From contig CAHIKZ030005407.1 in NCBI GenBank assembly GCA_903632075.3, positions 2,764,001-2,828,000 of the forward strand: DNA of 64,000 bases, read 5' to 3'. The notes under the pieces were generated by a model, which made no database searches, had not been told where the DNA came from, and was given only the letters and a program-made list of their open reading frames with translations. The stretch comes from Acanthosepion pharaonis (taxonomy: Eukaryota; Mollusca; Cephalopoda; Sepiida; Sepiidae). The position numbers were made by a program, and so were the translations under genes. Positions 33,735 through 46,119 of the stretch are shown here, one piece after another; the stretch's first letter is position 1; each line of letters opens with the position of its first letter.

Positions 33735-35325
33735 TAAGATTGGTTGTCTTCCTAATTTTGTCAACTTAGTGAAAAAGCTGCTTAGTGAGATGAAGTTTCA
33801 TCTGACATTCAACGGTGCACTTTTATATGAGATTGCAGTTGACAATGGTGGTAAAACAAGGTGACATTCCTGCCTCAACACTTTTCTCAATCTACTTTGC
33901 TGTGCTCTTATATATGCACCCCTCACCCACAGAATCTATGATACAAGGCCCCCACTCTGTTACATCTCAATTTAATTGTGACCTAATTATGTACAATAAT
34001 GGATTATATGCAATATAGGTGAACAATTCAAACAGAAAAATTGAAAATATATACAATATGTCTAAATACAAATTAGAGACATGTCATAATAGATAATTCC
34101 TTAAATAAATCATCAATATTTTGCGGCAATTTTTAACATCAACTTGAGATTTTTCTTGTTATTTTGGATAAAAAATAGTGAGTTTTGGGAGGAAACAAAT
34201 TCATGGATTTGAATGAAAAAATAAAAAGATCCCAATGTCAAAACCTGTAAAAAAAAATATTTCACCCTTTAATAGTAAGTTGTGCTTAGTTAAATTTGTA
34301 GCATATATAAACATAGTTAAAAAAAAATAAAAGTAAATGTTAAGATAGCAAGGGTCACAAAGCATTACCTGGGCCCCCAATCAGGCTTGCTCCTTGGTTG
34401 GATGGTTTTAAACATAGTAAGCACTACTCCTGACTGTGTGGCAGGAGTTTCCTTCAGATTTAGAATATCAGGAAGTGTTCAGTCTCAGAAGTTTCAAAAT
34501 CCCCAAAAGTTTTGGTGCCTGATCTGAGATTTGCTGTATCCTGATGATGCAGACTTTTTAGCTCATTCTGAGGGAGATTTGCAACTCATAATGAATTGCT
34601 TCTCTGCTACTTGTGATGCTTTTGGACTGAGGGTTAGCCTGAGAAAGGAAAGTGATGTTCACCCCTGCACCTAGTGTGCCCCTACAAAGAGTCAACAATA
34701 TTTGTGAAATATACCAGGCTGGATGTTGTTGACACTTTCCCTAATTTCCTTGGAAGTACTAAGAGTTTGATCAGATAGGGTCATTACCATCAAGACTAAA
34801 GTAAGTGTGTATATAGTCTGTTTCTTAAAATCCCTGCTGTACCCTTCTGAAACATTGGCAAGATACTGGAGGCATATAAAATGGCTTTAGAAATTCCACC
34901 AAAAATGCCTGAGATGCATCCTTAATGTCACATGGCACTCTTTGATTCCAGACACTATTGTTCTCTAAAGATCTGAATGCAACAGTAATAATCATCTAAA
35001 TACAATGTACAAGACATGTGAGAAAGGAGGATAACAAAATTCCCAACTTTTCTATAAACAACTGAAGCCAGGAAAACATCCCCAACACAAGCCTAGGAAG
35101 AGGTTTAAAGATTATCTCTTGGATAATCTAAATGCATTGCACATGGATGTGCAGCATTGGGAAGAACTGACTTTAAATCATACAGAGTGCAGGCACTTTG
35201 TTAGGAAGGGATGCAACACCTTTGAGGATGAATGTCTTGGGCATGCTCAGATCAAGCATGATCTGCAAAGAAGCACTCACTCTGATCTGTCAACTCTGCA
35301 TCACATTGAAACACTTGTTCCCATA
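33735..35325 (+). pseudogene. LINE-E reverse-transcriptase relic, interrupted
   Basis: 33735-34020 encodes LLSEMKFHLTFNGALLYEIA, VKQGDIPASTLFSIYFAVLL, an RT palm block. About 34020-34440 is unrelated DNA. From 34500: DADFLAHSEGDLQLIMNCFS, CDAFGLRVSLRK, then VITIKTKVSVYIVCFLKSLL, CLRCILNVTWH and finally ALHMDVQHWEELTLN, GCNTFEDECLGHAQIKHDLQ. This order is that of an RTE-like or related LINE. Many stops; dead copy. Confidence 0.85.
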
Positions 35326-35930
35326 TGAACATAGAGGTTAAGCAATGTTGAGCTTGGTCACTACTTAGATAGGTGACCACTTGAGAATACCAGGCTCTGG
35401 GCTAAGTAACAATCTAACTCTCTGCTTTCGGGCGGAGAGGAACCCGGACATTGCTCCACCAAAGGGCAGAGTCTCGTTTGGGGAGGTTAACTGCCCCTGA
35501 AACCGTTTATGTGGGTAGGTTAACTGCCCCTGAAACCGTTTATGCGGGTTCAAAGAGGGAATATTTTTGGCTGAGCCTATGGGCTCAGAAATCCCACATT
35601 AAACCCGGTCTTGTGCCATATGTAACCCTCATGGGGGGTTTCTAAATATCACTTGAGAATACCAGGAGCTGTAAGGTTAGATATGTGAGTGGAATAATGG
35701 ATGATGACATTGTTAATCGGAGAGTCAGCTTCCAATTTCAATTGGGTTCATTATATTCACTTGCATGCAAATACCCTTGGGGAAAGTCATGGAACCACCA
35801 TCTTTACCTTCAACTATAGGTCAATTAGTAAGATTTGTATCACTAAATCATTATCTACAAAAAAATTATTACAGTCTAAAAATATTTTCTGGCCTTTAAA
35901 TAACTTGCAAAGGTTTGAGAAGCCAATGAA
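35310..35930 (+). repeat. SINE-1 (5S head plus tRNA body), split by an insertion
   Basis: 35310-35394 follows 5S rRNA closely: AGGTTAAGCAATGTTGAGCT, TGGTCACTACTTAGATAGGT, GACCACTTGAGAATACCAGG. The remainder resumes at 35650 with ACCAGGAGCTGTAAGGTTAG, then a tRNA-like head (GTGGAATAATGGATGATGAC), central domain TGCATGCAAATACCCTTGGG and tail AGTAAGATTTGTATCACTAA. It holds the longest 5S-like stretch of the three copies. Confidence 0.85.
35395..35649 (-). mobile_element. GC-rich element monomer inserted in SINE-1, 17-base target duplication
   Basis: The insert is flanked by CACTTGAGAATACCAGG at 35378-35394 and 35650-35666. Its reverse complement matches the 23.0 kb dimer units (ATGGCACAAGACCGGGTTTA, GGGTTCCTCTCCGCCC). 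A 34-base internal stretch (AGGTTAACTGCCCCTGAAAC...) is duplicated in tandem at about 35487-35554. A duplication of this length points to target-primed retrotransposition. Confidence 0.85.
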
Positions 35931-37359
35931 AATGAACACACGAATCATTCAATGATTTACTAACTAATATGCAGTCTTGAAAATGTGTTATGTGAACACG
36001 TGCTGTTGTCAAGGGCAGGTTATGTAAACCATCTGAAAGCTCATCATAACAAAGCAGTATGTATTACCCCACATGTATAACAGTTTTCTAGATAAGCTAA
36101 ACAATTTTTATTTACTCTGGTTCTTGCCCCATGCACCAGCCGGTATGTCTTGACAAAGGCCTTTGCCTTCTTCCACTTTTAGAGCAATACTAACACAATC
36201 TGAGCATAATTTTCTCGACATACGTTACTAAAGTAAATTGAAATATACCTAAAGATTTTAGGGTGCAGTTGGTTGCAGGAAAATATTAAAGGAGCCTCAG
36301 AGATTCTCACTGTCTGTGGGTTGAACATCCCTGTTTTTGGCTATTGTGTTACAAGACAATCCTAAAACTACAATTTTGAGACCTAAATCTAAACCTTATG
36401 GATTCATTATTTGACTTGGAACTTTCCCTTTGTTTTATCTTGTCATTTTTTTTTTTTTATTTTTAACTTATATTTTCTCTCTCCTTTCCTAAATTTAACT
36501 CTGTCACCCAAACTAGTTGGAACTGATTGTCCAGTATCCACATTCGGAAAAAAAAAAAAATCTGAAACTATGTCAGTACCAGTTGAAAGTGAACAACTAG
36601 CAGGTGACCTCAGTTGCTGGTATGCGAGAACTTATATATGCCAGATTATATTTAATCTTCTATCTTTCTCTTCATCAGTTTCTATCATCTGGTTGTCATC
36701 TGTATGTCGAGCAATTACCTTCCACCACACCCCAGATCCCCTAAATAAATGATCCTTCAAAAATTTATTTTGGCAGGGAAGAGTGGAGACTGTTTAATAA
36801 TTAAACTAAACTTCCTTTCTGTAATTTTGACCTTGGCCTTTTTTCATAATGAGACAAAATTAGCAAATCTGATATTTCGTTAGAAGTAATAGCTTCACTG
36901 GACTTGTAGACTTTCATTTTGCCTCAGGCCATGTTTGAGTAATGTGCCTAGGGCATTATACCCGACCAACCTTTACTTTCCACATTAAATATGGATGGTA
37001 AAAAAAAACTAAAAAAAAACCTGAATTACTTTTCTGTTTGCAATAAATTATATAAGTATATGATGTAGTATTTAGGGTCTTTTATTTATTTTTTTTGCTT
37101 GTTCAGTGATTGGGCATCTGTTTCTTCATTATAAAATGATTTCAGAACATTATACAACTACTTTCAGGATAATGGTGGGTGTTTAGTTGGACTTATATAT
37201 ACTACCTTCATTAAAATAATGTTAAAATAATGCTTCATAGCATTGCTAGTAAAACTGGGAATAATACAAATTTTATTACCTACATGTAACATGCTAAAAA
37301 AAATAAGAAGCAATACCACCTACAGGTTAAATCATGAATACATATTAATGTGAACATAT
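35931..37359. other. Non-coding stretch, nothing recognised
   Basis: The frame at 36411-36752 is biased by T-rich tracts and shows no domain. No repeats identified. Confidence 0.5.
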
Positions 37360-37830
37360 TGATGGTGTGGCAATTAGCTGCTGGGAACAAGAAATCAGCA
37401 TTGCCAAGTTCAAATTGCAGTCAAGTTCATTAAATTCCCTTTTATGCAAATACCCTTTTGAAAGATGTGAATTCTTTTCTTCTCCCCCAGCTATAGGTTA
37501 AATAGTAGGGCAGACTGAGTTCAACTTTTTTTGTCAATCAGTCTAGGAGAAGGAAAACTCTGATTTCTCAAACCTGGGTTAGTAGAACTAATTAGCATGG
37601 GAACACATGGTTCTCTAAGGAGAGGAAAACCCCAGCAGAAAACCTTCCTCAGAATAGGTTGGGTGTGGGGGCCAATCACCTTACCCTGTGGAACAATCTG
37701 ATTACAGAAACCTAATCAGATGTCTTATGTGCCATAAGGCACCAGGCAGACTGCATAACATATTAACATACAAAGATGCTACTGATGACCCCACTGTATG
37801 TTGACTACTGATTCTGTTCAGGCCAGTTAT
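37360..37830 (+). repeat. SINE family copy with a different distal part
   Basis: 37360-37560 has a tRNA-like head (GGTGTGGCAATTAGCTGCTG), B-box-like AAGTTCAAATTGC, central domain TATGCAAATACCCTTTTG and CAGCTATAGGTTAAATAGTA. From 37560 a distinct sequence (GGAGAGGAAAACCCCAGC, ACCTAATCAGATGTCTTATG) follows. I cannot match that part to other copies here. Confidence 0.6.
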
Positions 37831-38797
37831 ATTCTCCTTCCTTTTGTCTCAGGCAAAAAAAAAACAATAAAACCCTGTTGCTAAGTGAAGACTTCTGATT
37901 GGTTAAGCTTGGTAAATTTTTATTAGTCAATTCAAACCAATAAAAAGAATATTTAGTATATCTTCCTTAATTTTTGAAGAATCTTTTTAGCAACTGTTGC
38001 CTTTATCCTGAAATGATTTATCACAGTTTTTTTTTTTTTTTTACAATTATCTGCAGTAAATTTTGTTGAAAGGAGAACCATTTCAGAAAGCTTTAAGCTT
38101 ATAGAAAAGAACAATTACATGGAACATAAAATTAAACTTCATATTTTGACATGAATATTATTTCCTTCCTAAAATATTCAAATCTAAATCACAAAAAACT
38201 GGAACATCACAATATTCTTCAAAAGTGCAAATTGTCCAGTCTGTACCTGAGTAAGTTTTAGATTACAAATTAAATAGTTATTTACAAAGAAAATCTGTCA
38301 CTTTTATCCTATCAGTATTTTGGTGAACATAAAATAATGGCAAATGATCATTTTATATAAAAGATAAAATTAAAAACAGACCACAATTCTTGGTGATTAA
38401 ACATATACTGTCTGGTTCTTCAGGCTACGGACACTAGAATCATTATAGATCAAACCTAGTACTCAAAGGCTCAACAGTCAGGAAAAAAAATTACTTTTCA
38501 AGTTTTGCTGTATTTTTTTGTTTTTGATTCACTCTTAGATTGTTCTGTCTTATTTAGACATTGCCCACTTGAATTTATTGTTGTTATTCTTTGTACATTT
38601 TATTGATTATTTTTTTATGGCTTATCTATATAGCTGAGAAAAATAACAGCACACGTGGCCTAATGATTGCATATAGCATGAAACACTGTTGCCTCTAAGT
38701 GTTGACTTCTATGTTCACTTTTATATTTACACACGCTCTATCTCTGATATTGAGCACTTTATCCCATAAATATAGCACATCTTAAGACTATATTTCT
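37831..38797. other. Non-coding stretch, nothing recognised
   Basis: A T tract at 38026-38041 and the motif shared with 29.0 kb near 38738. No gene. Confidence 0.5.
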
Positions 38798-39412
38798 TTA
38801 TATATATATATATATATATATATGCAGAATATCTTCATTCAAACATTTCATTGAATAATATAAACATATTATGTCTATTTATTTTTATAATAATCATTTC
38901 TAGTTCTCTAATCATTTCTATTTCTCTAATCATTTTCTTGATGTTAAGATGAAATTCATCAAGGAAGGTGCCATAGTTTTTTCCTACCAAAGTACTCAGG
39001 GGTGAACTGAAAAGGCAAACTTATTGTAACTGTGATTGTTGGAATGGTGATTTTTTTTTTTAAAAACAATCATGAACGCACTGTTATTATTATTATTATT
39101 TTAAAATTTTTAAGTTATCCGTTGTAGCTATGGAATTTTTTTGCAAAACAAGCATCCCAATATAAGGTAGCTAACTAGGAACTGGTAGAAATACAAAATG
39201 TCATTAAATGTTTCTCATATGGATTTTAATATGTTGTTGCTATATTTGTAATAAATTTTGTTGAGTGTTGGTTGGTTGCTTTTGATATAGAGGGCCTTGA
39301 GAATTTGAAGTTTTTGTTTATTATTTTCATGGTGTAGTATATTGCTGTTGTTAACAAGTAGTTTTCTGTATTGTGATGGTGGACAGGAACATGTCTATAT
39401 TATTCAATGAAA

Positions 39413-39472
<60 letters not shown>
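38798..39472. repeat. Two (TA)n arrays with (CT)n and (TTA)n runs
   Basis: (TA)n at 38798-38823, (ATT)n at about 39083-39100, and (CT)n to (AT)n at 39413-39472. The DNA between has no recognised content. Confidence 0.85.
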
Positions 39473-39474
<2 letters not shown>

Positions 39475-41009
39475 AAGAAGTCTCCCAATAACTTGATACT
39501 ACTTATTAGTTTTGATTTCCTTCCTCAGTAAAATAAGTGTTCAGCGCTAAGCTGTTTGATGAACCTGATTATGCTAGAGAAGAAAAAAAACTTGGAAAGA
39601 TGAGATTCAATTAAATTCTGTTCTAGAAATGAAACTCTCAAGAAAATAAAGACCATTTAGTCTTATTTGTCTATTTTAATCGAATCTCCTTGTTTGGTAT
39701 TGACACGGGATGTGCATAAAGCCATTTACAAGTCCAATTTTTCAAGAACTTTCTATATACTCTGCTGTTATAGAATGGTGATAACTTTCTAAGTGCTTTT
39801 GTACCATTTAGTTTTGTTGTAAATTTTACTTGTAATTTAAAAGGGGTAAAAAAGAAATCACTTTTCCTTTTGACTGACGGAGACACACTCTTAACTGTAA
39901 GAAAGATCTTATGAATCTTTTTAAAAAAATCACTATTGTGACTGTGAATTTGTAAAAAAAAAAAAAATTCTGCTTTTAAGAGACTCAAGTTATAGAAAGT
40001 GTGTGAGAGAGAGAGAAAAAAGGAAGGAAATAGAGAGAGTGTAAAAAACGTGTTTGCAGGGAGGAACATGTAAGAGCGATGAATCATTCCTTGTTGTAGT
40101 AAGTTGTCCAATGAATATTGCGCCACACCCTTGTTTTCATGAATCATTGGAATAGGCACATCCTGTTGGTACCGGCAGCTTGACTGCCCTGTTGCTACTG
40201 CTACTCTCCACTACCACCATAGCCTCTTAGTTTCAACCAACTCTTCAGAAAAAGAAAGGGGGGGTGGAAAGGGATTTAAAAAAAGATGGAAGACAACGAC
40301 TAGAGACAAATTGCTGACAATATTTTTTTTCTTTTAATCAAATACTGGAGAAAACACTGAAGACAGTCAAAGAGACAAACAAATCTTCTGTTATGTTGAC
40401 ATGTAATTAGAGGAGTAACCAGCACAGTTGATTTGGTCACCATTTACGATCATGTGATTATAGCGCGTGTGTTTTAATAATTTTTAACTTGAGCTTTTGT
40501 TTTTCCTTTCTTTAGTATTTCTTTTTTTTTTTTTTTTTTAATCTTTTCATATATATTTCTTTCTTTTTACGGCATCTGTTGTGTATTATCTTTTTAAATT
40601 TGAAATTCAACCCTCCACCTTAATCCGAGATTTAAAGTTAATTCTTCCATTAAAGTCGTTATCGTATTAAGAGTTTTTAATGAGTTTACTGAGAAGTTAA
40701 ATTGGGGGGAAAAAGATCTCTACTTATCTTCTGTTATGGATTTATCTTTAGCAGCAACAATTACCATTTGTAAATGTTTGGTGTAAGACTATAATTTCTT
40801 CTTCTTTTTTTTTTTTTTTTTTTTTTTTATGTCTTGAAAGCAATTTTTCCCACAAAAAATGTTTTTTTTTTTTTTTCTCCATAGAATTTCATGATTGGTA
40901 ACATAGCAGTAGCAAACAAAACCTATTTTTCTTTCTCTTACACTTGTTCTCGGTACCTGCTCACATCCAAGCATTGGAATCATCATTCTCTCTCCATATT
41001 CCTTTTCTC
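39473..41009. other. Non-coding stretch with poly-T tracts
   Basis: T tracts at 40521-40540, 40806-40828 and 40862-40876. A 162-codon minus frame (39671-40159) is the longest open frame outside transposons and satellites. It has homopolymer-driven F and S runs and no family features. Confidence 0.4.
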
Positions 41010-41220
41010 TCCTAAGATGGGCTGTGAATCAAAGAGTTTGACAAGTCCATTTGCGCGAATCTGATTTTGGTTGACAACTCTGAACAATGGAGAAGCCCAC
41101 ACACTTGGCTAGAAGTGCCTCCCGCACAGCTCAAAGGGGAATGAAACAGGCAAGATCTGGCAAACCTGGTTGCATCAGGCTATTGGATGCTTGGTCTGGC
41201 AAGGTCTGCCGTTAGTGATA
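41010..41220 (+). other. Locally GC-richer island with a 42-codon open frame
   Basis: The frame at 41087-41215 begins MEKPTHLARSASRTAQRGMK in a CAATGG context. The island contrasts with AT-rich flanks. It could be a small exon (an AAG|GTCTGC step lies near its end) or part of an unrecognised element. I do not recognise it. Confidence 0.2.
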
Positions 41221-41589
41221 TTAGTGAATTTAATGATATTTGTTAATATTATATTAATCACTGCTAATTGATGAATACCAATTAACTGAAACTAGTAGTA
41301 CTAATTACCATTGATATGGTTCCCACCAAATGTTAACAGCAATAATGAAGGATAAGGTAACTTATAGCAATCATATCTGAAAACAATTCATCATTACCAA
41401 AGAACAAAGAAAAAGATATTTAATGAAACCGTGAATAAAAAAAAAAATAAGTTACCATTCTGACTGTAACTAAAGAAATTATTTAATGAGACAATATGAA
41501 ATTTTTCTTTAAAATTCAATAGTAACACTTTAAGCTCAATGGACAAAGTATTTTCAAACATGCAATGTCTTTAATGTGCATATTCTGGT

Positions 41590-41875
41590 GTGAGGAATAT
41601 CATCTTGGAATGAAAAATCAGAAAGCAGTTTGAATTCCAGTTGGGTTTTTTACATTCCCTTGTGTGCAAAAAAACTTGGGGAAAAATATGAATCCATCAT
41701 AATTCCCCCAGCTATGGGTTGAATATATAGCCTTGGTTGGCAACCAAGTCTAAAGCAGAAAGAAATGGCAACCTACAGCAGGAAAAATCTTCTGTTTAGT
41801 CACACATGAATCAAGAGATGATTGTCCAAACATCTATCATGTATGACACTTGACTGACTGAATGTCTTTAACGAC
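41590..41875 (+). repeat. SINE-2
   Basis: GTTTGAATTCCAG (B-box-like), CTTGTGTGCAAAAAAACTTG, CCAGCTATGGGTTGAATATA, AGCCTTGGTTGGCAACCAAG, AGAAATGGCAACCTACAGC and CATCTATCATGTATGACAC follow the 18.6 kb copy throughout. Confidence 0.8.
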
Positions 41876-42002
41876 AGTAATACACTTTACCATTATTATC
41901 ATTAGTAGTAGTATCAAGAATTGTAACTGCACCAGCCATGCTTTGCAAATTCTCAAGTTTCAACTTTATTTAACATAAATTTGCCTCAAGAAAAATTTGA
42001 GC

Positions 42003-42122
42003 TTTCCTTCATATTTAAGATATCTTTTATAAAATGTGATTTCCTTCATATTTAAGATATCTTTTATAAAATGTGATTTCCTTCATATTTAAGATATCTT
42101 TTATAAAATGTGATTTCCTTCG
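42003..42122 (+). repeat. 37-base tandem repeat, three units plus a partial
   Basis: Units start at 42003, 42040, 42077 and 42114 with TTTCCTTCATATTTAAGATA. The three full units are identical by eye, suggesting recent expansion. Confidence 0.95.
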
Positions 42123-42579
42123 TATTTTCTCAGTCTAGTGGTAGCTTCTAATCTCACATATCGTATTCTGCCCCCTACACTTACTGCTTGGGCACTTTTA
42201 TAGTCTCTGTACTGTAGCTATATTAATTAGGCAGTCATTTATATATCACTAGAATATCTTTAATGCTTTGGACTTCTCTGAACCTTGTCATTCTCATAAG
42301 TTTTGAGCTAAAATAAATAACCATTATTGAAAAGGGATGCAAGAACATTTGTGGGGAAATATACAAACAGAATTTATCTTTGAAAATACATCAATTTCTT
42401 TTAAAAGACAAAACTTGAAATGGTGAACAATACTTCAATAGGATTCTTTAATAAAGAATAAGTTTTGTTTAGAATGGTCAAATATTTAAAGTTGGTAGTT
42501 ATAAATAATATACAAATATTTTCAAGGCAACTGTTCTGATGTGTTTTTTTGCCCTGGTTTCTTGATTACATGAATTTCA
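42123..42579. other. Non-coding stretch, nothing recognised
   Basis: AT-rich, no coding or repeat signal seen. Confidence 0.5.
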
Positions 42580-42905
42580 GTGTGCTACTAAAGTGGCAGT
42601 TAGGTCTCACCATTTTACTATTGAACTAGTTAGATGCAACCGACACTTCTACTCTAACAGTTTCTTTTCTTGCACTTCTCACCTGTGGAACTCCCTTCCA
42701 ATTTCTTGCTTCCCTGATGACGACAATCTTCAAAAAACTTCAATTCAACGTCAGTTGCCATCATCTCTCTTCTTGGACTCTGTTCCTTTATTGTCCTTTC
42801 CTCAATCTTCTATATTAGAGTTTTCTCTTTCACTTCCTGTAACCCCTTACATTCTAGTGGTGGTATTGTCTTGCTTGGGGTGAAAAGATTTAAAAAAAAA
42901 AAATA
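42580..42905 (+). mobile_element. LINE-A 3' end
   Basis: Encodes RSHHFTIELVRCNRHFYSNS, FFSCTSHLWNSLPISCFP and a drifting end. The tail is CCCCTTACATTCTAGTGG, CTTGCTTGGGGTGAAAAG plus A run. Confidence 0.85.
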
Positions 42906-43021
42906 ATGAACATAACTAATACAATATTTGTGTTCTTTGTGTAGTGCATTTATTTTTTGCCAAGGTAAATGTTAACTTTTTTTTTTTTTTTTTTTTTAAA
43001 TACTATTTAATTTTTATCTGA

Positions 43022-43500
43022 AACAAGGCCCAAGAGCCACTTAAGGTAGAGGGTTACTGAAAATAGTTGTTGTAAGACCATAAAGAGAAGTAAAAGTACA
43101 TATTCTAAGGATATGCAGAAAGGTTGGCCCTAGACTTGAAGTGGTTAAGTCAATAGTGATTAGTGAAGCATCCTCTTTGGAGTTTGTTCTACAAAGTAAC
43201 AGTTCTGGGAAGAAAAAGCTGTTTGAATTGAACTTCATCCTTACCAAAAAAAAAAGTAGAAAGACACTGAGGATGATTTGGCCCTGTGTACATGGCATGG
43301 TGGGTTCTAGCTGTAAAGGTCTGAACTGGTAGAACTAAGCAATGTAGCTCCTTAGAATATTGACCACAAAAATAGTGGCAGAGTAGCAAGAGATTAGCAA
43401 CATTTTCTCTGTGGTGGTGGGGGGGGAAGGTTAAAGTTGTATTCTGTGGAGGTACAAATCTGGTTGGTCACACTGGATATATATTTACTTTAATCCAGCT
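43022..43500 (-). mobile_element. LINE-B 3' end, minus strand
   Basis: The plus strand opens ACAAGGCCCAAGAGCCACTT, AAGGTAGAGGGTTAC (tail complement). Minus frames keep HYFCGQYSKELHCLVLPVQT, FFFGKDEVQFKQLFLPRTVT and LWNKLQRGCF-like blocks of an RT C-terminus. Confidence 0.85.
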
Positions 43501-43529
43501 TTCGGAGATTGTTTTTTTTTTTTACATTG

Positions 43530-43740
43530 ATGTTCATCCTGTACAAGGCCCAAGAGCCACTCGAGGTAGATGGTTATGAAGTAAGAAGCACCATCCTAAA
43601 CAGTATGATAATGCCACCAAGATGAAATAAGACTTTAGAAGGAACCAGAAACCCAATCCTAAACAGAAAACAAGGGGAGGAATGTGGACTAGCCAAAAGA
43701 TGAACATATCAGCTCCTATTGACTATTAGCTGTTTTCAAG
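43530..43740 (-). repeat. LINE-B tail fragment joined to a SINE-4
   Basis: 43535-43580 is a LINE-B tail complement (ACAAGGCCCAAGAGCCACTC). 43590-43735 is SINE-4: GCCACCAAGATGAAATAAGA, CCAATCCTAAACAG, GATGAACATATCAGCTCC. The two may be a chimera or adjacent insertions. Confidence 0.7.
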
Positions 43741-45454
43741 GATTTTATTTATACTGTGGTAATAAATGGTGCACAGTGGCAGAAAAATGTGAGGCCAGCT
43801 AGAAACTGACAAGAATTGATACATTTTTTAAAATCAAAAACAAACAGGACAAAACCTTAAACAAATGCATTTGAAAATCTTATTTGATATGTAAATTTTA
43901 ACCTTCTTTCAGAAAATTCCATTTTTGATAATTTAGGTTTTCAATTATATGGAATTTTGAATTATCCAAACATATTTTTTCAGCCCCTGTCCAAAGGCAT
44001 CTGGATAATCAAGGAAGTACTGTAACAAACATTTAACAATGGCTGTAAAATAGATCTTTCATAATTATGCATTTCATTTGTTTTCCCTTCATTATAAGGA
44101 GCAAATTTTGTTTCATCAAGTAGATAGTCTTTTATTCAGTAAGGAATAGTTTATCATTCATTATAACCAGTCTTGAATTCTTACCCTGTGTAGTTGGATA
44201 CTTCAGCTAGTATTTACTAAGTTGAAATTAGTTTAGAACAATGACAGATGCCTCCAAGAGTTTGTAAACAAATTGAAGTCTGTTGTTGTTTAGTCTAAAA
44301 AGCATTCTCAAGGTTTGACATTTGAAGGGAAAGAAAGAACATGCCATAAATTTCTTTTAAAATAACTTCTAAGAACAACAGTAAAGAAATCCTTGACTTT
44401 TTTCTGCCCCTTATCTTTTTAATTAATGTGCACATTTATCAGCCGACCGTATGTCTTTTGCACTCTGGGAGGTGCAAATTAGTCTCGCCAGGCAAATATG
44501 GTTTCCAATAGTTTATTATTTTTAAGCTCTGTTAGGGGTTTTAATAAGGCTATTAGAATTAGACAACTTTATTTACTAAAAGTAATTTTATTTTATTTTT
44601 TAAATGTCAGGTCACAGTACAAGTGCTACTGATACCATTTAATCCAGTATTAGTTACTGCATGGTTGAGTCATTAGTTTCCCCACCAGGTTTTTTCTTTT
44701 TTTTTTTCTCAGATGTGTTGGGACACACAACCTAGCTGTTTTCATTCAGATTCCCTATATGTTTGTTTTTATTATTTTTGGTTATAAATTTTAATTTAAT
44801 TTTAAATATTTTAGTTTCTTTATATAAATTTTTACTGCAAATATAAACTGTAGATAGACAAGTATAAATAGAGAACAATTGGTGAACATAGGGCGGCTAT
44901 GCCTAGCAAACTTGGTTGCTATTCAGGACACAGAACTGTACTATGTCTACTACTACACAGAGAGATATGCAGAACATAAACCTTGAAAATCATGTTTCTA
45001 ATGTCCTACATTTGTTTTCTTCATCAATTGTCTGTCATTGTTTTCAGCTGTTACCTATTCCAGTCAGGTTAGATGGTTAAAATTTATATAATGTACACAA
45101 GCCCTAGGGAAATGTACCCCACCCACCAACAATACCTCTCCTTTGGGAGAAGACAAGAATAATTACCTGGTACTTGAGTCATCACCAAAAGGACAAAGGG
45201 CAAGGAAGTTGGAGCAATTTTTGTCCCTAGTCCATGTATGCATGGGCTTCCACTTTTAAACTCAACCTAGTGTCACATTCTTCTTTAAATATAAGAGAAT
45301 TAAGAGTGAAGTTCTTTAGTAAGATGTCTTTGTTTTGTTGTATCTGGAACACATTTTGGCTTGGCTCCTGTTCATAATCTATCTATATAATACTAAGTCT
45401 GTGATTCATGCTTGTGTGGTGTGTCATCTGGCTGGCCGGCATGTAATGATTTAA
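43741..45454. other. Non-coding stretch, nothing recognised
   Basis: No coding, foldback or SINE signal found. A possible Helitron-like CTATCTATATAATACTAAG lies at about 45381-45399 just before the CT array. Confidence 0.4.
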
Positions 45455-45458
45455 ATTT

Positions 45459-45566
45459 CTCTCTCTCTCTCTCTCTTCTCTCTCTTTCTCTCTCTCTCTT
45501 CTCTCTCTCTCTCTCTGCTTCTCTCTCTCTCTTCTCTCGCTCTCTCTCTTTCCACCCCTCTCTCTC
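45459..45566. repeat. (CT)n array
   Basis: About 105 bases of interrupted (CT)n. Open frames over it are artefacts. Confidence 0.95.
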
Positions 45567-45574
45567 TGATTGCA

Positions 45575-46115
45575 TGCATGGTGCACCTGTGTCGGCAGAT
45601 AATGATTTAAGTTAATCTGCTTTAAGTGAATGAGATTTTAAAATACGAGTTGTTTATACAGTAAGTGTTTTTATTTTAATTTTCTTCAAATAGAAAATTT
45701 TTTAATTAAAATATTTTTAAGTTAAAGACAGACACAAAGAGATCCCACTTTGCTGTTTCATCCACTTCTTTGTAGACTAATTATTTATATTTCAGCTTTC
45801 TTTAAACAAACAATATTTTAAATATTTTAAAGTTAATCTGATTGAAAAAATATTTCATAGTGAATAAGATTTAAAAATACAAGTTGTTTATACATTAAGT
45901 ATTTTTATTTCAACTTTCTTCAAATGGAAAATGTTGAATTAACCTTCAATGTTTTATAACCTGAACCGTCAGTGTCCCTACAATCAGGTAGTCTAGCTTT
46001 AAATAACAAGAGCTTGATTTTCTTCAATAAAGTAGTGCCCATAATAGCCACATCTTTTAGATTATTTTAAAAATAATGAGGTAAGACAATAGGTTACATG
46101 ACTAGTATTCAACTT
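45575..46115. other. AT-rich stretch with an internal direct repeat
   Basis: AATACGAGTTGTTTATACAG, then TTTTATTTTAATTTTCTTCAAAT near 45642-45695 recurs as AATACAAGTTGTTTATACAT, TTTTATTTCAACTTTCTTCA near 45874-45925. It is a diverged direct duplication about 230 bases apart. Confidence 0.65.
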
Positions 46116-46119
46116 TGAA

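Noticed and set aside
35310..35394. Possible 5S rRNA gene
   Set aside because: Only the distal half is present, diverged, and continuous with a tRNA-like SINE body in three copies.
39671..40159. 162-codon minus-strand open frame
   Set aside because: F/S/K runs follow homopolymers, and there is no recognisable domain or promoter. Chance is the simpler view.
42000..42122. CRISPR-like array
   Set aside because: Units are contiguous with no spacers, in a eukaryotic repeat setting.
45381..45400. Helitron-like 5' end (CTATCTATATAATACTAAG), also near 9927 and 49250
   Set aside because: Short AT-rich match only; no hairpin plus CTRR end found.
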